A stretch of 64,000 nt of DNA from Fundidesulfovibrio putealis DSM 16056 (GTDB lineage Bacteria > Desulfobacterota > Desulfovibrionia > Desulfovibrionales > Desulfovibrionaceae), in assembly GCF_000429325.1 (NCBI RefSeq), contig NZ_AUBQ01000015.1:1-64000 (forward strand). The letters are read 5' to 3'. The notes under the pieces were generated by a model, which ran no database searches, was not told the origin of the DNA, and was given only the letters and a program-made list of their open reading frames with translations. The position numbers and the translations under genes were made by a program. Positions 8,812 to 17,035 of this stretch are shown here, in pieces (the stretch's first letter is position 1; each line of letters begins with the position of its first letter).

Positions 8812-10794
8812 ATGAACCACATTCCAGACATCCTCGCTCCAGCCGGTGACGCCAATTCCTTCCTGGCCGCCATATCCGCAGGCGCTGACGCCGTGTACTG
8901 CGGCCTCAAGCATTTTTCCGCCCGCATGCAGGCCGAGAACTTCTCCATACAGGAACTCGCAGGCCTGACCGCCCTGGCCCACGACAAGGGCCGCAAGGTC
9001 TACGTGGCCATGAACACCCTCACCAAGGCTGGCGAGGAGGGCAAGGCCGGTCGCCTGGCCGACCGTCTGGCCAAGGTCGTCAAGCCCGACGCGCTTATCA
9101 TCTCTGACCTGGGGCTGGCCGACGTGACCCGTCAGGCCGGATTCACCGGCGAGCTGCACCTCTCCACCCTGGCCAACGTCACCTCCCAGACCTGCCTGTC
9201 CGTGCTGCCGCAGCTCGACATCAGCCGCGTGGTGCTGCCGCGCGAGCTCGGCGTGGACGAGATGCGCCTCATGGCCGACGCCTGCCCCGAGGGCGTGGAC
9301 CTGGAAGTGTTCGTGCACGGCGCGCTGTGCCACAACGTGTCCGGGCGCTGCTGGTGGTCCAGCTTCCTGGGCGGCAAGTCCGGCCTGCGCGGACGCTGCG
9401 TGCAACCCTGCCGCCGCGTGTTTTCCCGCAAGGGCCAGCCGGGGCGCTACTTCTCCTGCCAGGACCTCTCTCTGGACGTGCTGGCCAAGGCCCTCTTGAC
9501 CATCCCCCAGATCAAGGCCTGGAAGATCGAGGGACGCAAGAAAGGCCCGCATTACGTGTTCTACACCACCACGGCCTACCGCATGCTGCGCGACTCCCCG
9601 GATGATCCGCAGGCCAAGAAGGCCGCGCTCTCCTACATCGAGCAGGCCCTGGGCCGCCCGACCACGCACTACGGGTTCCTGCCCCAGAAGCCCCGCAACC
9701 CCGTGGACGCCCAGTCCCCCACCGGCTCCGGCATGCTGGTGGGCCGCCTGACCATGAGCGAGGCCCGCCGCTACTTCGTCAACCCGCGCCAGCCCCTGCT
9801 CCCCGGCGACCTCCTTCGCCTGGGCTACGAGGACGAGGCCGGGCATCAGGTGGTGCGCGTCTCCCGCACCGTGCCCAAGGGAGGCCGCTACGACCTCACC
9901 CTTGCCGGAAAAGGCAAGGAGCGCCCCCGCGCTGGCATGAGCGTCTTCCTCATCGACCGCCGCGAGCCGGAGCTCGGCAGGCGCATCGCCGCCCTGGAGT
10001 CCGAGCTGCGCAAGTATCCCGAGGTCAGCTCCGTGGAGTCCTCCTTCCAGCCCGTTGTGCCCAAGCCCTACAAGGCCCCGCGCGGCGTTCGCGCCGAGTC
10101 CGTGCACATCTGGCGCCAGCCCCCCAAGGGCCCGGCCAAGGGCGCTGCCGGCGTGTGGGTCTCCGCCACCAAGACGCAGCATCTGCCGCTCGGGCGCGCC
10201 GCGTCCACCTGGTGGTGGGTTCCGCCCGTCATCTGGCCCAACGAGGAAAAGGACTTTCTGGACATCCTCGAAGTCATCCTCAAGCGCGGCGGTAAGCGCT
10301 TCGTGCTGAACGCGCCCTGGCAGACCGGACTCTTCGGCAACCGCAAGCGCCGCGAGATGGAGCTCTGGGCCGGGCCGTTCTGCAACCTGGCCAACCCCTT
10401 GGCGCTTGGCAAACTCAAGGAGATGGGTTTCGACGGCGCGATCATAAGCCCCGAACTCTCCGGCGCGGACATCCTGGACCTGCCCCGCAAGAGCCCGCTG
10501 CCGCTCGGCATCGTGGTCTCCGGACTGTGGCCGCTTGGCATCAGCCGCACCATGACCCAGGAAGTCAAAGCCTGCGAACCCATCGTCAGCCCCAAGGGCG
10601 AGACCTGCTTCGTCACCCGCTACGGCCAGAACCACTGGATTTACCCCAACTGGGAGCTGGACATGCGCGACAAGGAAGAAGCACTGGTCAAGGCTGGATT
10701 CCTGCAGCTGATCCATATGCGCGAGCCCATGCCCAAGAGCATCGAGCGCAAGGATCGCGGCTGCGTGTTCAACTGGGACATCGGCGTGATGTAA
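8812..10794 (+). CDS. Peptidase U32 family protein (RlhA/TrhP-like RNA hydroxylation)
   Basis: The 660-residue protein has the U32 core: ILAPAGDANSFLAAISAGADAVYCGLKHFSAR at the start, VFVHGALCHNVSGRCWWSSFLGG, and GLRGRCVQPCRR with clustered cysteines. Characterised family members (TrhP, RlhA) use prephenate-dependent chemistry to hydroxylate tRNA or 23S rRNA. The length and long C-terminal part resemble RlhA more than TrhP, but the substrate is not certain. I chose the ATG at 8812 because family members begin close to the LAPAG motif; an ATG at 8749 is possible. Its Shine-Dalgarno is weak. It diverges from the aminotransferase gene. Confidence 0.85.
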   Translation: MNHIPDILAPAGDANSFLAAISAGADAVYCGLKHFSARMQAENFSIQELAGLTALAHDKGRKVYVAMNTLTKAGEEGKAGRLADRLAKVVKPDALIISDLGLADVTRQAGFTGELHLSTLANVTSQTCLSVLPQLDISRVVLPRELGVDEMRLMADACPEGVDLEVFVHGALCHNVSGRCWWSSFLGGKSGLRGRCVQPCRRVFSRKGQPGRYFSCQDLSLDVLAKALLTIPQIKAWKIEGRKKGPHYVFYTTTAYRMLRDSPDDPQAKKAALSYIEQALGRPTTHYGFLPQKPRNPVDAQSPTGSGMLVGRLTMSEARRYFVNPRQPLLPGDLLRLGYEDEAGHQVVRVSRTVPKGGRYDLTLAGKGKERPRAGMSVFLIDRREPELGRRIAALESELRKYPEVSSVESSFQPVVPKPYKAPRGVRAESVHIWRQPPKGPAKGAAGVWVSATKTQHLPLGRAASTWWWVPPVIWPNEEKDFLDILEVILKRGGKRFVLNAPWQTGLFGNRKRREMELWAGPFCNLANPLALGKLKEMGFDGAIISPELSGADILDLPRKSPLPLGIVVSGLWPLGISRTMTQEVKACEPIVSPKGETCFVTRYGQNHWIYPNWELDMRDKEEALVKAGFLQLIHMREPMPKSIERKDRGCVFNWDIGVM

Positions 10795-10797
10795 GAG

Positions 10798-10912
10798 CGG
10801 GGCGCTGCCCCGGACCCCGCTGGGCTCCGCCCAGACCCGGCGGGCTCCGCCCTGCACCCGCCAGGGGAGAAGCCTCCCCTGGACCCGGCTTTTAGCTTCG
10901 CGTCGTGTGCGG
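10798..10912 (+). repeat. GC-rich hairpin-array repeat, copy 2
   Basis: Starts 3 nt after the U32 stop. Serial hairpins GGGGC-GCT-GCCCC, TGGGC-TCC-GCCCA, CGGGC-TCC-GCCCT and CAGGGGA-gaagcc-TCCCCTG are separated by ACCCG-type linkers. The element ends with a tail (cttcgcgtcgtgtgcggg) shared almost exactly with copy 5. Confidence 0.8.
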
Positions 10913-11022
10913 GTGACTGGTGTTGGACGGGGGGGAGGGCAGCGGGTGTGAACCGCCGGGAACGCCCAAAGCGGCTTATCCCGGCGGATCGCCATCGCCG
11001 AAGACGGCGATTTCAAGAGAAA

Positions 11023-11056
11023 AGCCCGTAAATGCGGCTTTGCGCATTTACGGGCT
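11023..11056 (-). terminator. Long-stem intrinsic terminator of the DUF2939 gene
   Basis: A 14-bp perfect stem (AGCCCGTAAATGCG with its complement) around a 6-nt loop. On the minus strand it is followed by TTTTCTCTT. Its loop and stem frame match the hairpin at 35824-35855 with compensated base changes. Confidence 0.75.
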
Positions 11057-11091
11057 CAAGAAGCATGACTCTGATGTGTAACTATTCGTTA

Positions 11092-11197
11092 CGCGAAGCC
11101 CACTGAGGGTCCAGGGGGATCATCCCCCTGGCGGGTGCAGGGCAGAGCCCTGCCGGGGTTTGGGGCAGCGCCCCAATTCTCTTTGCCCGCCGGAGGC
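11092..11197 (-). repeat. GC-rich hairpin-array repeat, copy 3
   Basis: Minus orientation, ending about 20 nt from the stop of the 11219 gene. Contains CCAGGGGGA-TCA-TCCCCCTGG, GCAGGGC-AGA-GCCCTGC and TTGGGGC-AGC-GCCCCAA. It is the reverse-complement equivalent of the plus-strand copies. Confidence 0.8.
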
Positions 11198-11218
11198 GTC
11201 TTCATCCTCCAGCTTCTC

Positions 11219-11773
11219 CTACGCATTGGGCGGCGCTATCGGCTTCACTTCGATGTCCGAGAGCAGCCATTTGGTGCCTTGGCGGGTGAAGACCAGCTGA
11301 AGAACGGCGTTGGGGCGAATCGGCGCGCTGACCACGTAGCGGTCGAAGCCGAGGAGTTCGGTGCTGGCCTGGGCGAAGAGTCGCTCCGAGGGCGTGCGCG
11401 GGTTTTTGTTCGGGGGCGTGTGCGCACCGGCTGCCGCGCCTCGCAGGAGCGCCAGCACGCCTTCGGGCGTGGCGAGGTTCTGGGTGATCGCGCCCAGCAC
11501 CGAGTCGGCCAGGGCCTGGCCGAGCATGCCGAACAGGCCGGAAAGTCCGGGCTGGGCGTCTGGTCCCAGCGGGGCAGGGAGCTTGGCGGCCTCGCGGTTT
11601 TTCAGGTTGGAGCGCAGGGCCTGCGCGTCCAGCCAGGGGGCCAGCAGTGCGGGGTCGTCGCGGTCCACGGCCAGTTGCACGGCCTGGAAGGCCTTGGACG
11701 GCTGGACGTAGAGCCAGGCTCCGCCCACGGCCATGGCGGCTATCAGGACGCAGAGTATGATTGTGTTGCGCAT
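11219..11773 (-). CDS. DUF2939-like membrane-anchored protein
   Basis: A 184-residue protein with one N-terminal hydrophobic segment (residues ~4-22, ILCVLIAAMAVGGAWLYV), so a signal anchor or signal peptide with the remainder in the periplasm. The following YVQPSKAFQAVQLAVDRDDPALLAPWLDAQALRSNLK resembles the DUF2939 family, whose function is unknown. The C-terminal half (LVFTRQGTKWLLSDIEV) is also typical. A Shine-Dalgarno (GCGGGAG) precedes the ATG. It is transcribed away from obgE and ends at repeat copy 3 and a strong terminator, so it appears monocistronic. Confidence 0.75.
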   Translation of the reverse strand: MRNTIILCVLIAAMAVGGAWLYVQPSKAFQAVQLAVDRDDPALLAPWLDAQALRSNLKNREAAKLPAPLGPDAQPGLSGLFGMLGQALADSVLGAITQNLATPEGVLALLRGAAAGAHTPPNKNPRTPSERLFAQASTELLGFDRYVVSAPIRPNAVLQLVFTRQGTKWLLSDIEVKPIAPPNA

Positions 11774-11970
11774 GTTTCTCCCGCTGTTTCGGCTCTTGCC
11801 GGAATAATGTGAATGTGCCGGGGCCGTTTTGTTTCTATGCTCTCAAGATGGAAAATCATCAAGGAGCAGGGCGGGGCTTTCCGGATGGGCAGCGGGCAGG
11901 CCGTTCGCTTGACTTCAGGCAGGCAAGGGCCGTATCGGGCCATCGATCAACAAGGACAGAGTGAACATCC

Positions 11971-13017
11971 ATGCGTTTTATCGACGAAGCAAAAATTTAC
12001 GTTTCTTCCGGCAAGGGCGGGCGAGGCTGCATCGCTTTCCGCCGTGAGAAGTTCATCCCATACGGCGGCCCCAACGGCGGCGACGGCGGCAAGGGCGGCG
12101 ATGTGATCTTTCGCGTGTCCCCGAACCTTCTGACTCTGTACGACCTGCGCGTAAAACGCCGCTACATGGCCAAGAACGGCCAGATGGGCCTGGGCAGCCA
12201 GTGCAACGGCAAGAACGCCGACGATCTGGTGGTGGAGGTGCCGCGCGGCACGCTAATTTATGAATTGAACGAGGATGGCACCGAGCATCTGGCCGCCGAC
12301 CTGACCGAGATCGGCCAGGAGTGGATCGCGGTGCACGGCGGGCGGGGCGGCAAGGGCAACATGCACTTCAAGACCTCCACCAACCGCGCCCCGCGTTTCG
12401 CCCAGCCGGGCGAGGAAGGCCAGGAGAAGAACCTGCGCATGGAGCTTCGCCTGCTGGCGGAGATAGGCATCATCGGCCTGCCCAACGCGGGCAAGTCCAC
12501 GCTCATCTCGGCTGTCTCTGCGGCCAAGCCCAAGATCGCGCCGTATCCCTTCACCACGCTGACCCCCAACCTGGGCGTTCTGCTCGGCGAGGACGGCATG
12601 CAGCTGGTGGCGGCGGACATCCCGGGGCTGATCGAGGGCGCGCACGAGGGCCAGGGCCTGGGGCATGATTTTCTGAAGCACGTCTCGCGCACCAGGGTGC
12701 TGGTGCACCTGCTGGCCGCCGAGGAGACAGAAGGGGACGACCCCTTCGCCGGGTTCTCCCTGGTGGACGACGAGCTGGTGCGCTACGACCCCGGCCTGGC
12801 CGAGCGTCCGCAGCTTCGCGCCGTGAACAAGATCGACACCCTCTCGCCCGAGCGGCTGGCCGAACTGAAGGCCCTCGCCAAGGAGAAGGGACTGAGCGTC
12901 AGGTTCATCTCTGCCAAAGAGGGCAACGGGCTTGAGAAGTTGGTTGAAGAAATGTGGGCCGTGACCGCAAAACTGAAGGAATCCGAATCGGAATCAGAAA
13001 AGGAGCAGCAAGCATGA
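11971..13017 (+). CDS. obgE: Obg family GTPase (ribosome assembly)
   Basis: Essential GTPase linked to 50S assembly and stress. The glycine-rich Obg fold covers residues 1-158 ([39 protein letters not shown]). The G domain starts with [14 protein letters not shown] (G1, near residue 167), followed by the TTLTPNLG switch, DIPGLIEGA (G3), NKID (G4) and ISAKEGNG (G5). The C-terminal OCT domain of some orthologues is missing; the 348-residue protein ends in a short acidic Ser/Glu tail. rplU and rpmA, its usual partners, are absent upstream. Its stop overlaps the next start (ATGA). Confidence 0.96.
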   Translation: [348 protein letters not shown]

Positions 13018-13631
13018 AACGCATCGCCACTCTTCTGACGGCGCTTGTTCTGGCCGGCCTGCTGGCGGCCTGTTCCGGGGTGCAGCCCCAGAGCGTGAGC
13101 CTCCACCCCGAGGTGAAGTCCCCCACGGGCAACGTGGGCAAGGGCAAGACCCTTGCCTTCAAGGTGATGGACGCCAGGGTGGACAAGGTGGTGGGCTACC
13201 GCAACGCCGACGGCGGGCGCAGCGCCCCCATCACGGTGGAAGGCGAGTTGTCCAGGACCGTGGGCGAGGCAGCCGAGCGCACGCTGGGGGGACTTGGCTT
13301 CAAGCCCGCTCCCTTCAAGGAGAACGCGCCCCTGTCCCTGGTGATCACCATCCGGGAACTGAACTACAGCGCCAAGGGCGAGACCGTGACCCGCAAGATC
13401 GGAGTCAAGGCCGTGCTGTCGGCCCGCGTGATCAACGGACCCGGACACTGGGAAGGCTCCTTCCCCGTGGCCCAGGAGAAGGAAGTGGTCACCGCCCCGG
13501 ACGAGACCGCCAACGCCCGCTTCATAAACGACGTGCTTTCCGAGTCGCTGACCATGCTGCTGTCCGATCCCGAGATGGTGCAGTACATGGCCAAGGACTT
13601 CCTCCAGAACAAGACCATCACCGGGGAGTAA
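13014..13631 (+). CDS. YajG-like lipoprotein
   Basis: A 205-residue lipoprotein. The signal peptide MKRIATLLTALVLAGLLAAC carries a lipobox (LAAC, Cys20), so the mature protein is lipid-anchored. The body (KVMDARVDKVVGYRNADGG... VEGELSRTVGEAAERTLGGLGFKP) resembles the YajG family of outer-membrane lipoproteins of unknown function. The start overlaps the obgE stop as ATGA, with AAGGAG upstream; translational coupling is likely, although a functional link to Obg is not known. Confidence 0.8.
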   Translation: MKRIATLLTALVLAGLLAACSGVQPQSVSLHPEVKSPTGNVGKGKTLAFKVMDARVDKVVGYRNADGGRSAPITVEGELSRTVGEAAERTLGGLGFKPAPFKENAPLSLVITIRELNYSAKGETVTRKIGVKAVLSARVINGPGHWEGSFPVAQEKEVVTAPDETANARFINDVLSESLTMLLSDPEMVQYMAKDFLQNKTITGE

Positions 13632-13777
13632 CCCCCCGGTATAGCTGGCGGGGATCGGGGCCATTTCCTCCGTTTCGGGGGAAGAGTCCCGGTCCTCCCG
13701 GCTTGGTCAGCCCTTTTTCCAGCCGCACGCCCTGCTTCGGGGCATTAAGGCGCGCCCGCCCGACATGCACTTCGCGT

Positions 13778-15439
13778 TCAGGTATATTCCTGCATCATGA
13801 CGGACAGGTCCGGTGTCTGCTCGGGGAGCAGCATGCGGATGGTCGTCCCCTGGCCCACGGCGCTCTCCACTGTTATGCTCCCTCCGTGTTCCTGCACGAT
13901 GCGGTTGGCCTTGGTGAGCCCCATGCCCACGCCTACGGGCTTGGTGCTGTAGAACGGGTCCAGGACGTACTGGAGCTCGTCCTCGGGGATGCCGCAGCCG
14001 TTGTCCGACACGGCGATCTCCACGTCCTGGCTCCCATCCGTGCCTGAGCGCACTCGGGCGGCCAGCCGGATGCGTCCTCCTTCGGCGGGCAGCGCCTCCA
14101 CCGAGTTGGTCACCGCCTCGCACAGGGCCTGGCGCAGAAGCTCCGGATCGGCGAACGCCTGCAACCCGCCGGGCAATACCTCCACCTCCCAGACCGCACT
14201 CTTCCCCATCTTGAGCGCCAGCTGTTCCCCGGACTGGGCCACGCCGGAAAGAACGTCCCCGATTGAGGCCTTCTCCAGCCGCCCCAGGCGGATGTTGCTG
14301 TATTCCTTCACGGCTGCGGTGATGTGCTCGATGCGCCGCGCCGCCTCGATGATTCCGTCCAGGTATTCCAGGTAGGATTGGCGCATGCTCGGCTTCTTGA
14401 CCAGAAGACCGGCCAGCCCGCCGATGATGGTGGTGGGGTTTCTCAGCTGGTGCGCCACGGCGGAGGAGATCTTCTGCAGGCTCTCGATGCGCAGCGCCAC
14501 CTGCGTTATGACCTCCTGCCCGGCCCGCTTGGCCTCCTTGAGGGCCTCTCCCGCCAGATGGGCCTTTTGCTCGGCCTCGTCGCGCCGGGCTTTTATCTCC
14601 TGAATGTTCTGGCGCAGCACCACGGTCATGCGGTTAAGCGAGGCCTGAAGCCTGGAGGCCTCGTCGCGCCCGGAATCGTCCAGGCGCACGGACAGGTCTC
14701 CGGCGGCGATGCGCTCGGCTGCTCCGGTGGCCTCGGCCAGGGGCCGGGCCACGCTGCGCGCGATAATCAGGCAGGCCAGGGAGAGCACCACCACCATGGC
14801 CGCGAACACCGCCGCCGACCCGGTGAAGGCCCGGTTGAAGAGGTCCGCCACCATGGCGGCCAGCACGGCCTCCTCCTTGGCCACTTTGTCGATGTACACT
14901 CCTGTGCCCACCCACATGTCCGTGCCGGGGATCATCTCCGAGTAGGACAGCTTGCGCTCCAGCTGGCCGGAGGGCTTGGGGAACGTGTAGAGGACGTATC
15001 CTCCGCCCGCATGGGCTTGGCGGGAGAGCTCGCGCACGTAGTACACGCCGCTCTGGTCCCTGAAGTCGTTCAGGTCCTGGCCGACGAGTTCGGGGCGGGG
15101 AGGCAGGGCGATGTTGGTGGTGCCGGTGTAGACGAAATAATAGCCGGAGGCGTCCTCCTCGAAGCGGACCTGCTCGACCAGGGTCCGGGCCAGTTCTTTT
15201 TGTTCCTCGGGGGTGCGGGCGTAGGTCATGGCCTTGGCCAGGGCCATTGCCATGGTGTGGGCTGCGGTCTTGATTCTGCTTTTTTCGCCCTGGAGCATCA
15301 CTGACTGGGTATGCTCCACCACCAGCACTTCCAGGCGCGAGGCGATGGCCGACACGAAGAACAGCGCGGCGGCGGCGAACAGGACCACGAGTCCCACCAG
15401 ACCCAGCAGTCTGGCGGCAATGGAGATACGCCTGAGCAT
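13778..15439 (-). CDS. Cache-domain sensor histidine kinase
   Basis: Membrane kinase of 553 residues. TM1 (~10-32) and TM2 (~200-222) flank a periplasmic single Cache-type sensor (GYYFVYTGTTNIALPPRPELVGQDLNDFRDQSGVYYVREL, then MIPGTDMWVGTGVYID). A HAMP linker, a coiled coil and HisKA with phospho-accepting His in SSAVAHQLRNPTTII follow, and then the HATPase boxes (CEAVTNSVEAL, VSDNGCGIPEDEL, GVGMGLTKANRIV). I chose the ATG at 15439 since it directly precedes TM1 and has GGGGGATGTC upstream. It lies 98 nt after the fumarase beta gene on the same strand, so it may be the last gene of the dicarboxylate operon and sense an organic acid (inference). No response regulator is adjacent. Confidence 0.9.
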   Translation of the reverse strand: MLRRISIAARLLGLVGLVVLFAAAALFFVSAIASRLEVLVVEHTQSVMLQGEKSRIKTAAHTMAMALAKAMTYARTPEEQKELARTLVEQVRFEEDASGYYFVYTGTTNIALPPRPELVGQDLNDFRDQSGVYYVRELSRQAHAGGGYVLYTFPKPSGQLERKLSYSEMIPGTDMWVGTGVYIDKVAKEEAVLAAMVADLFNRAFTGSAAVFAAMVVVLSLACLIIARSVARPLAEATGAAERIAAGDLSVRLDDSGRDEASRLQASLNRMTVVLRQNIQEIKARRDEAEQKAHLAGEALKEAKRAGQEVITQVALRIESLQKISSAVAHQLRNPTTIIGGLAGLLVKKPSMRQSYLEYLDGIIEAARRIEHITAAVKEYSNIRLGRLEKASIGDVLSGVAQSGEQLALKMGKSAVWEVEVLPGGLQAFADPELLRQALCEAVTNSVEALPAEGGRIRLAARVRSGTDGSQDVEIAVSDNGCGIPEDELQYVLDPFYSTKPVGVGMGLTKANRIVQEHGGSITVESAVGQGTTIRMLLPEQTPDLSVMMQEYT

Positions 15440-15537
15440 GACATCCCCCGATGGTTTCCGGTGACGGTCATGCATTCGATAGCACGAAACGCTCGGGAAA
15501 TCATCGGGTTCCTTACGAAGCGGGGGAAAAATCCGGC

Positions 15538-16098
15538 TCAGCCGGAGAGGGCGGCCTCCAGGTTTGGGGCCACGTGCATGTCCGCGCCGTGGCAGTCCTG
15601 GAGCACCACCAGGGGGAATTCGGCCACGTCCAGGGCGTAGACGGCCTCCGGCCCCAGCTCCGGATAGGCCGCGAGGCGCACCTGCCTGATGCATAAGGAC
15701 AAAAGCGCTCCGGCCCCGCCTGTGGCTCCCAGGTAGACGCCGCCGTGCTCCATAAGGGCCGCGCGCATCAGCGGCAAGCGCCTGCCCTTGCCGATGGAGG
15801 CCCGCACGCCGAGCTGGTGCAGGCGCGGGGCGTAGGGGTCCATGCGGCTGGCGGAGCTTGGCCCGGCAGCGCCGATGGGGCGGTGCTGGGTCATGGGGCT
15901 TGGCCCCACGTAGTAGATCACCGCGCCCTCCAGGGGGAAGGGCTCGGGCAGCCCGGCGTCCAGGTCGTCAAGCAGGCGCTGGTGGGCTTCCTCGCGCGCG
16001 GTGTAGAGCGTGCCGGTGAGATAGAGCACGTCTCCGGCGCGAAGCCCTGCCGCATCTTCTGCGGAGAGGGGCGTGGACAGCGCGCGGGTGCGGATCAC
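15538..16098 (-). CDS. Fumarase / L-tartrate dehydratase beta subunit
   Basis: Beta subunit (186 residues) of a two-subunit class I Fe-S hydro-lyase that interconverts fumarate and malate, or dehydrates tartrate. Family motifs are YYVGPSP, GAAGPSSASRMDPYAP and SIGKGRR, and the C-terminus has LDVAEFPLVVLQDCHGADMH. It starts at a GTG that overlaps the alpha-subunit stop (GTGA), so the subunits are translationally coupled. Fumarases and tartrate dehydratases cannot be told apart by eye; the neighbouring DASS transporter fits either. The subunit sizes match those of Desulfovibrio fumarase. Confidence 0.92.
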   Translation of the reverse strand: MIRTRALSTPLSAEDAAGLRAGDVLYLTGTLYTAREEAHQRLLDDLDAGLPEPFPLEGAVIYYVGPSPMTQHRPIGAAGPSSASRMDPYAPRLHQLGVRASIGKGRRLPLMRAALMEHGGVYLGATGGAGALLSLCIRQVRLAAYPELGPEAVYALDVAEFPLVVLQDCHGADMHVAPNLEAALSG

Positions 16099-16931
16099 AG
16101 GACGACCTCCACGCGCCGGGCGCAGTGGCACTGGATGTACACGGCCAGGGGCAGGGCGTCGCGGTGGCAGGGCGCGGCCAGCACCTTGACCCCCAGGCAG
16201 GTGGTATTTCCGCCAAGGCCCAGCGGGCCGGTGCCCAGGCGGTTCACGGCTTCGCACAGCGTCTCTTCCAGCTGGGCCATGGCCGGGTCGGGGTGGATGT
16301 TGTCGATGGGGCGCAGCAGGGCTTTCTTGGCGTTCAGCGCGGCCAGCTCGAAGCTGCCGCCAATGCCAAGCCCCAGGCTGACAGGCGCGCAGACCCCGTG
16401 GCAGACCTCGGCCACGCAGCGCACCGCGAAATCGCGTACGGCGTCCAGGTCGCTGTGCGGGGCAAGCATGGCCACGCGCGAGGCGTTGTCGGCGCTTGCA
16501 CCCTCGGCGGTCATGACGATGCGCAGCGTGTCGCCGGGGACGATGTCGAAGTGGATCACCGCCGGGGAGTTGTCGCCCCGGTTGATGCGCGTGAAGGGGT
16601 CGCAGGTGGATTTTCGCAGGAACCCTTCGCGGTAGCCTTTGACCATGCCTTCATTGATGGCCTGGCGAAGGCCCATGCCGTCCACGCGCACGTCCTCGCC
16701 CATCTCCACGAAGAACACGGCCATGCCGCAGTCCTGGCACAGGGGCAGGCCCAGCTCGGCGGACAGGGCGGCGTTGTCCAGCAGCTGGCGGAAGGCTTCG
16801 CGCCCCATGGGCGTCTCTTGCGCCTGGGCGCGCAGGAAGGCGCGATGGACGTCCGGGGGCAGGCGGCGGTTGGCGGCGACGCACATGGCTGCGACCTGGT
16901 CGACCACGGCCCGGGCGGGGATTTTCCGCAT
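16095..16931 (-). CDS. Fumarase / L-tartrate dehydratase alpha subunit (Fe-S)
   Basis: Catalytic iron-sulfur subunit (278 residues) of an oxygen-sensitive class I hydro-lyase. Likely cluster cysteines lie in LPLCQDCGMAVFF, HGVCAPVSLGLGIGG and NTTCLGVKV. In Desulfovibrio such enzymes usually serve as fumarase in the incomplete TCA branch or fumarate respiration. The order transporter-alpha-beta resembles, in content, the E. coli ttdA-ttdB-ttdT set, so L-tartrate is an alternative. Two strong hairpins lie between this gene and the transporter. Confidence 0.93.
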   Translation of the reverse strand: MRKIPARAVVDQVAAMCVAANRRLPPDVHRAFLRAQAQETPMGREAFRQLLDNAALSAELGLPLCQDCGMAVFFVEMGEDVRVDGMGLRQAINEGMVKGYREGFLRKSTCDPFTRINRGDNSPAVIHFDIVPGDTLRIVMTAEGASADNASRVAMLAPHSDLDAVRDFAVRCVAEVCHGVCAPVSLGLGIGGSFELAALNAKKALLRPIDNIHPDPAMAQLEETLCEAVNRLGTGPLGLGGNTTCLGVKVLAAPCHRDALPLAVYIQCHCARRVEVVL

Positions 16932-16953
16932 GAGTGCTCCTGCATGTATTGGC

Positions 16954-16975
16954 CTGGGCGGCCGGGGCCGCCCAG
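16954..16975 (-). other. Perfect 10-bp intercistronic hairpin before fumarase alpha
   Basis: CTGGGCGGCC-GG-GGCCGCCCAG just upstream of the alpha-subunit Shine-Dalgarno. There is no T-tract, so it is more likely an mRNA-processing or stability element than a terminator. Confidence 0.55.
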
Positions 16976-16982
16976 ACGTGCG

Positions 16983-17015
16983 GCCTTTGCTCCGGAGTCA
17001 CTCCGAAGCAAAGGC
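16983..17015 (-). other. 15-bp intercistronic hairpin after the DASS gene
   Basis: Arms at 16983-16997 and 17001-17015 pair over 15 bp with one G-T pair and a 3-nt loop. It follows the transporter stop by ~20 nt and has no T-tract. With the hairpin at 16954 it could set unequal amounts of transporter and enzyme. Confidence 0.55.
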
Positions 17016-17035
17016 TGGCGAAGCGAACGGGTCGG

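Larger units (their letters stand above)
10795..11218. other. Gene-free region between convergent genes, holding two repeat copies and a terminator
   Basis: Holds a plus-orientation hairpin array right after the U32 stop, the inverted repeat ATCGCC-gaagac-GGCGAT near 10993-11010, a long terminator hairpin at 11023-11056 and a minus-orientation hairpin array next to the DUF2939 stop. I see no coding sequence; open frames here are by-products of GC-rich repeats. Confidence 0.8.

Noticed and set aside
8695-11016. A 773-codon minus-strand frame opposite the U32 gene
   Set aside because: Shadow of the U32 protein; it also crosses repeat DNA.
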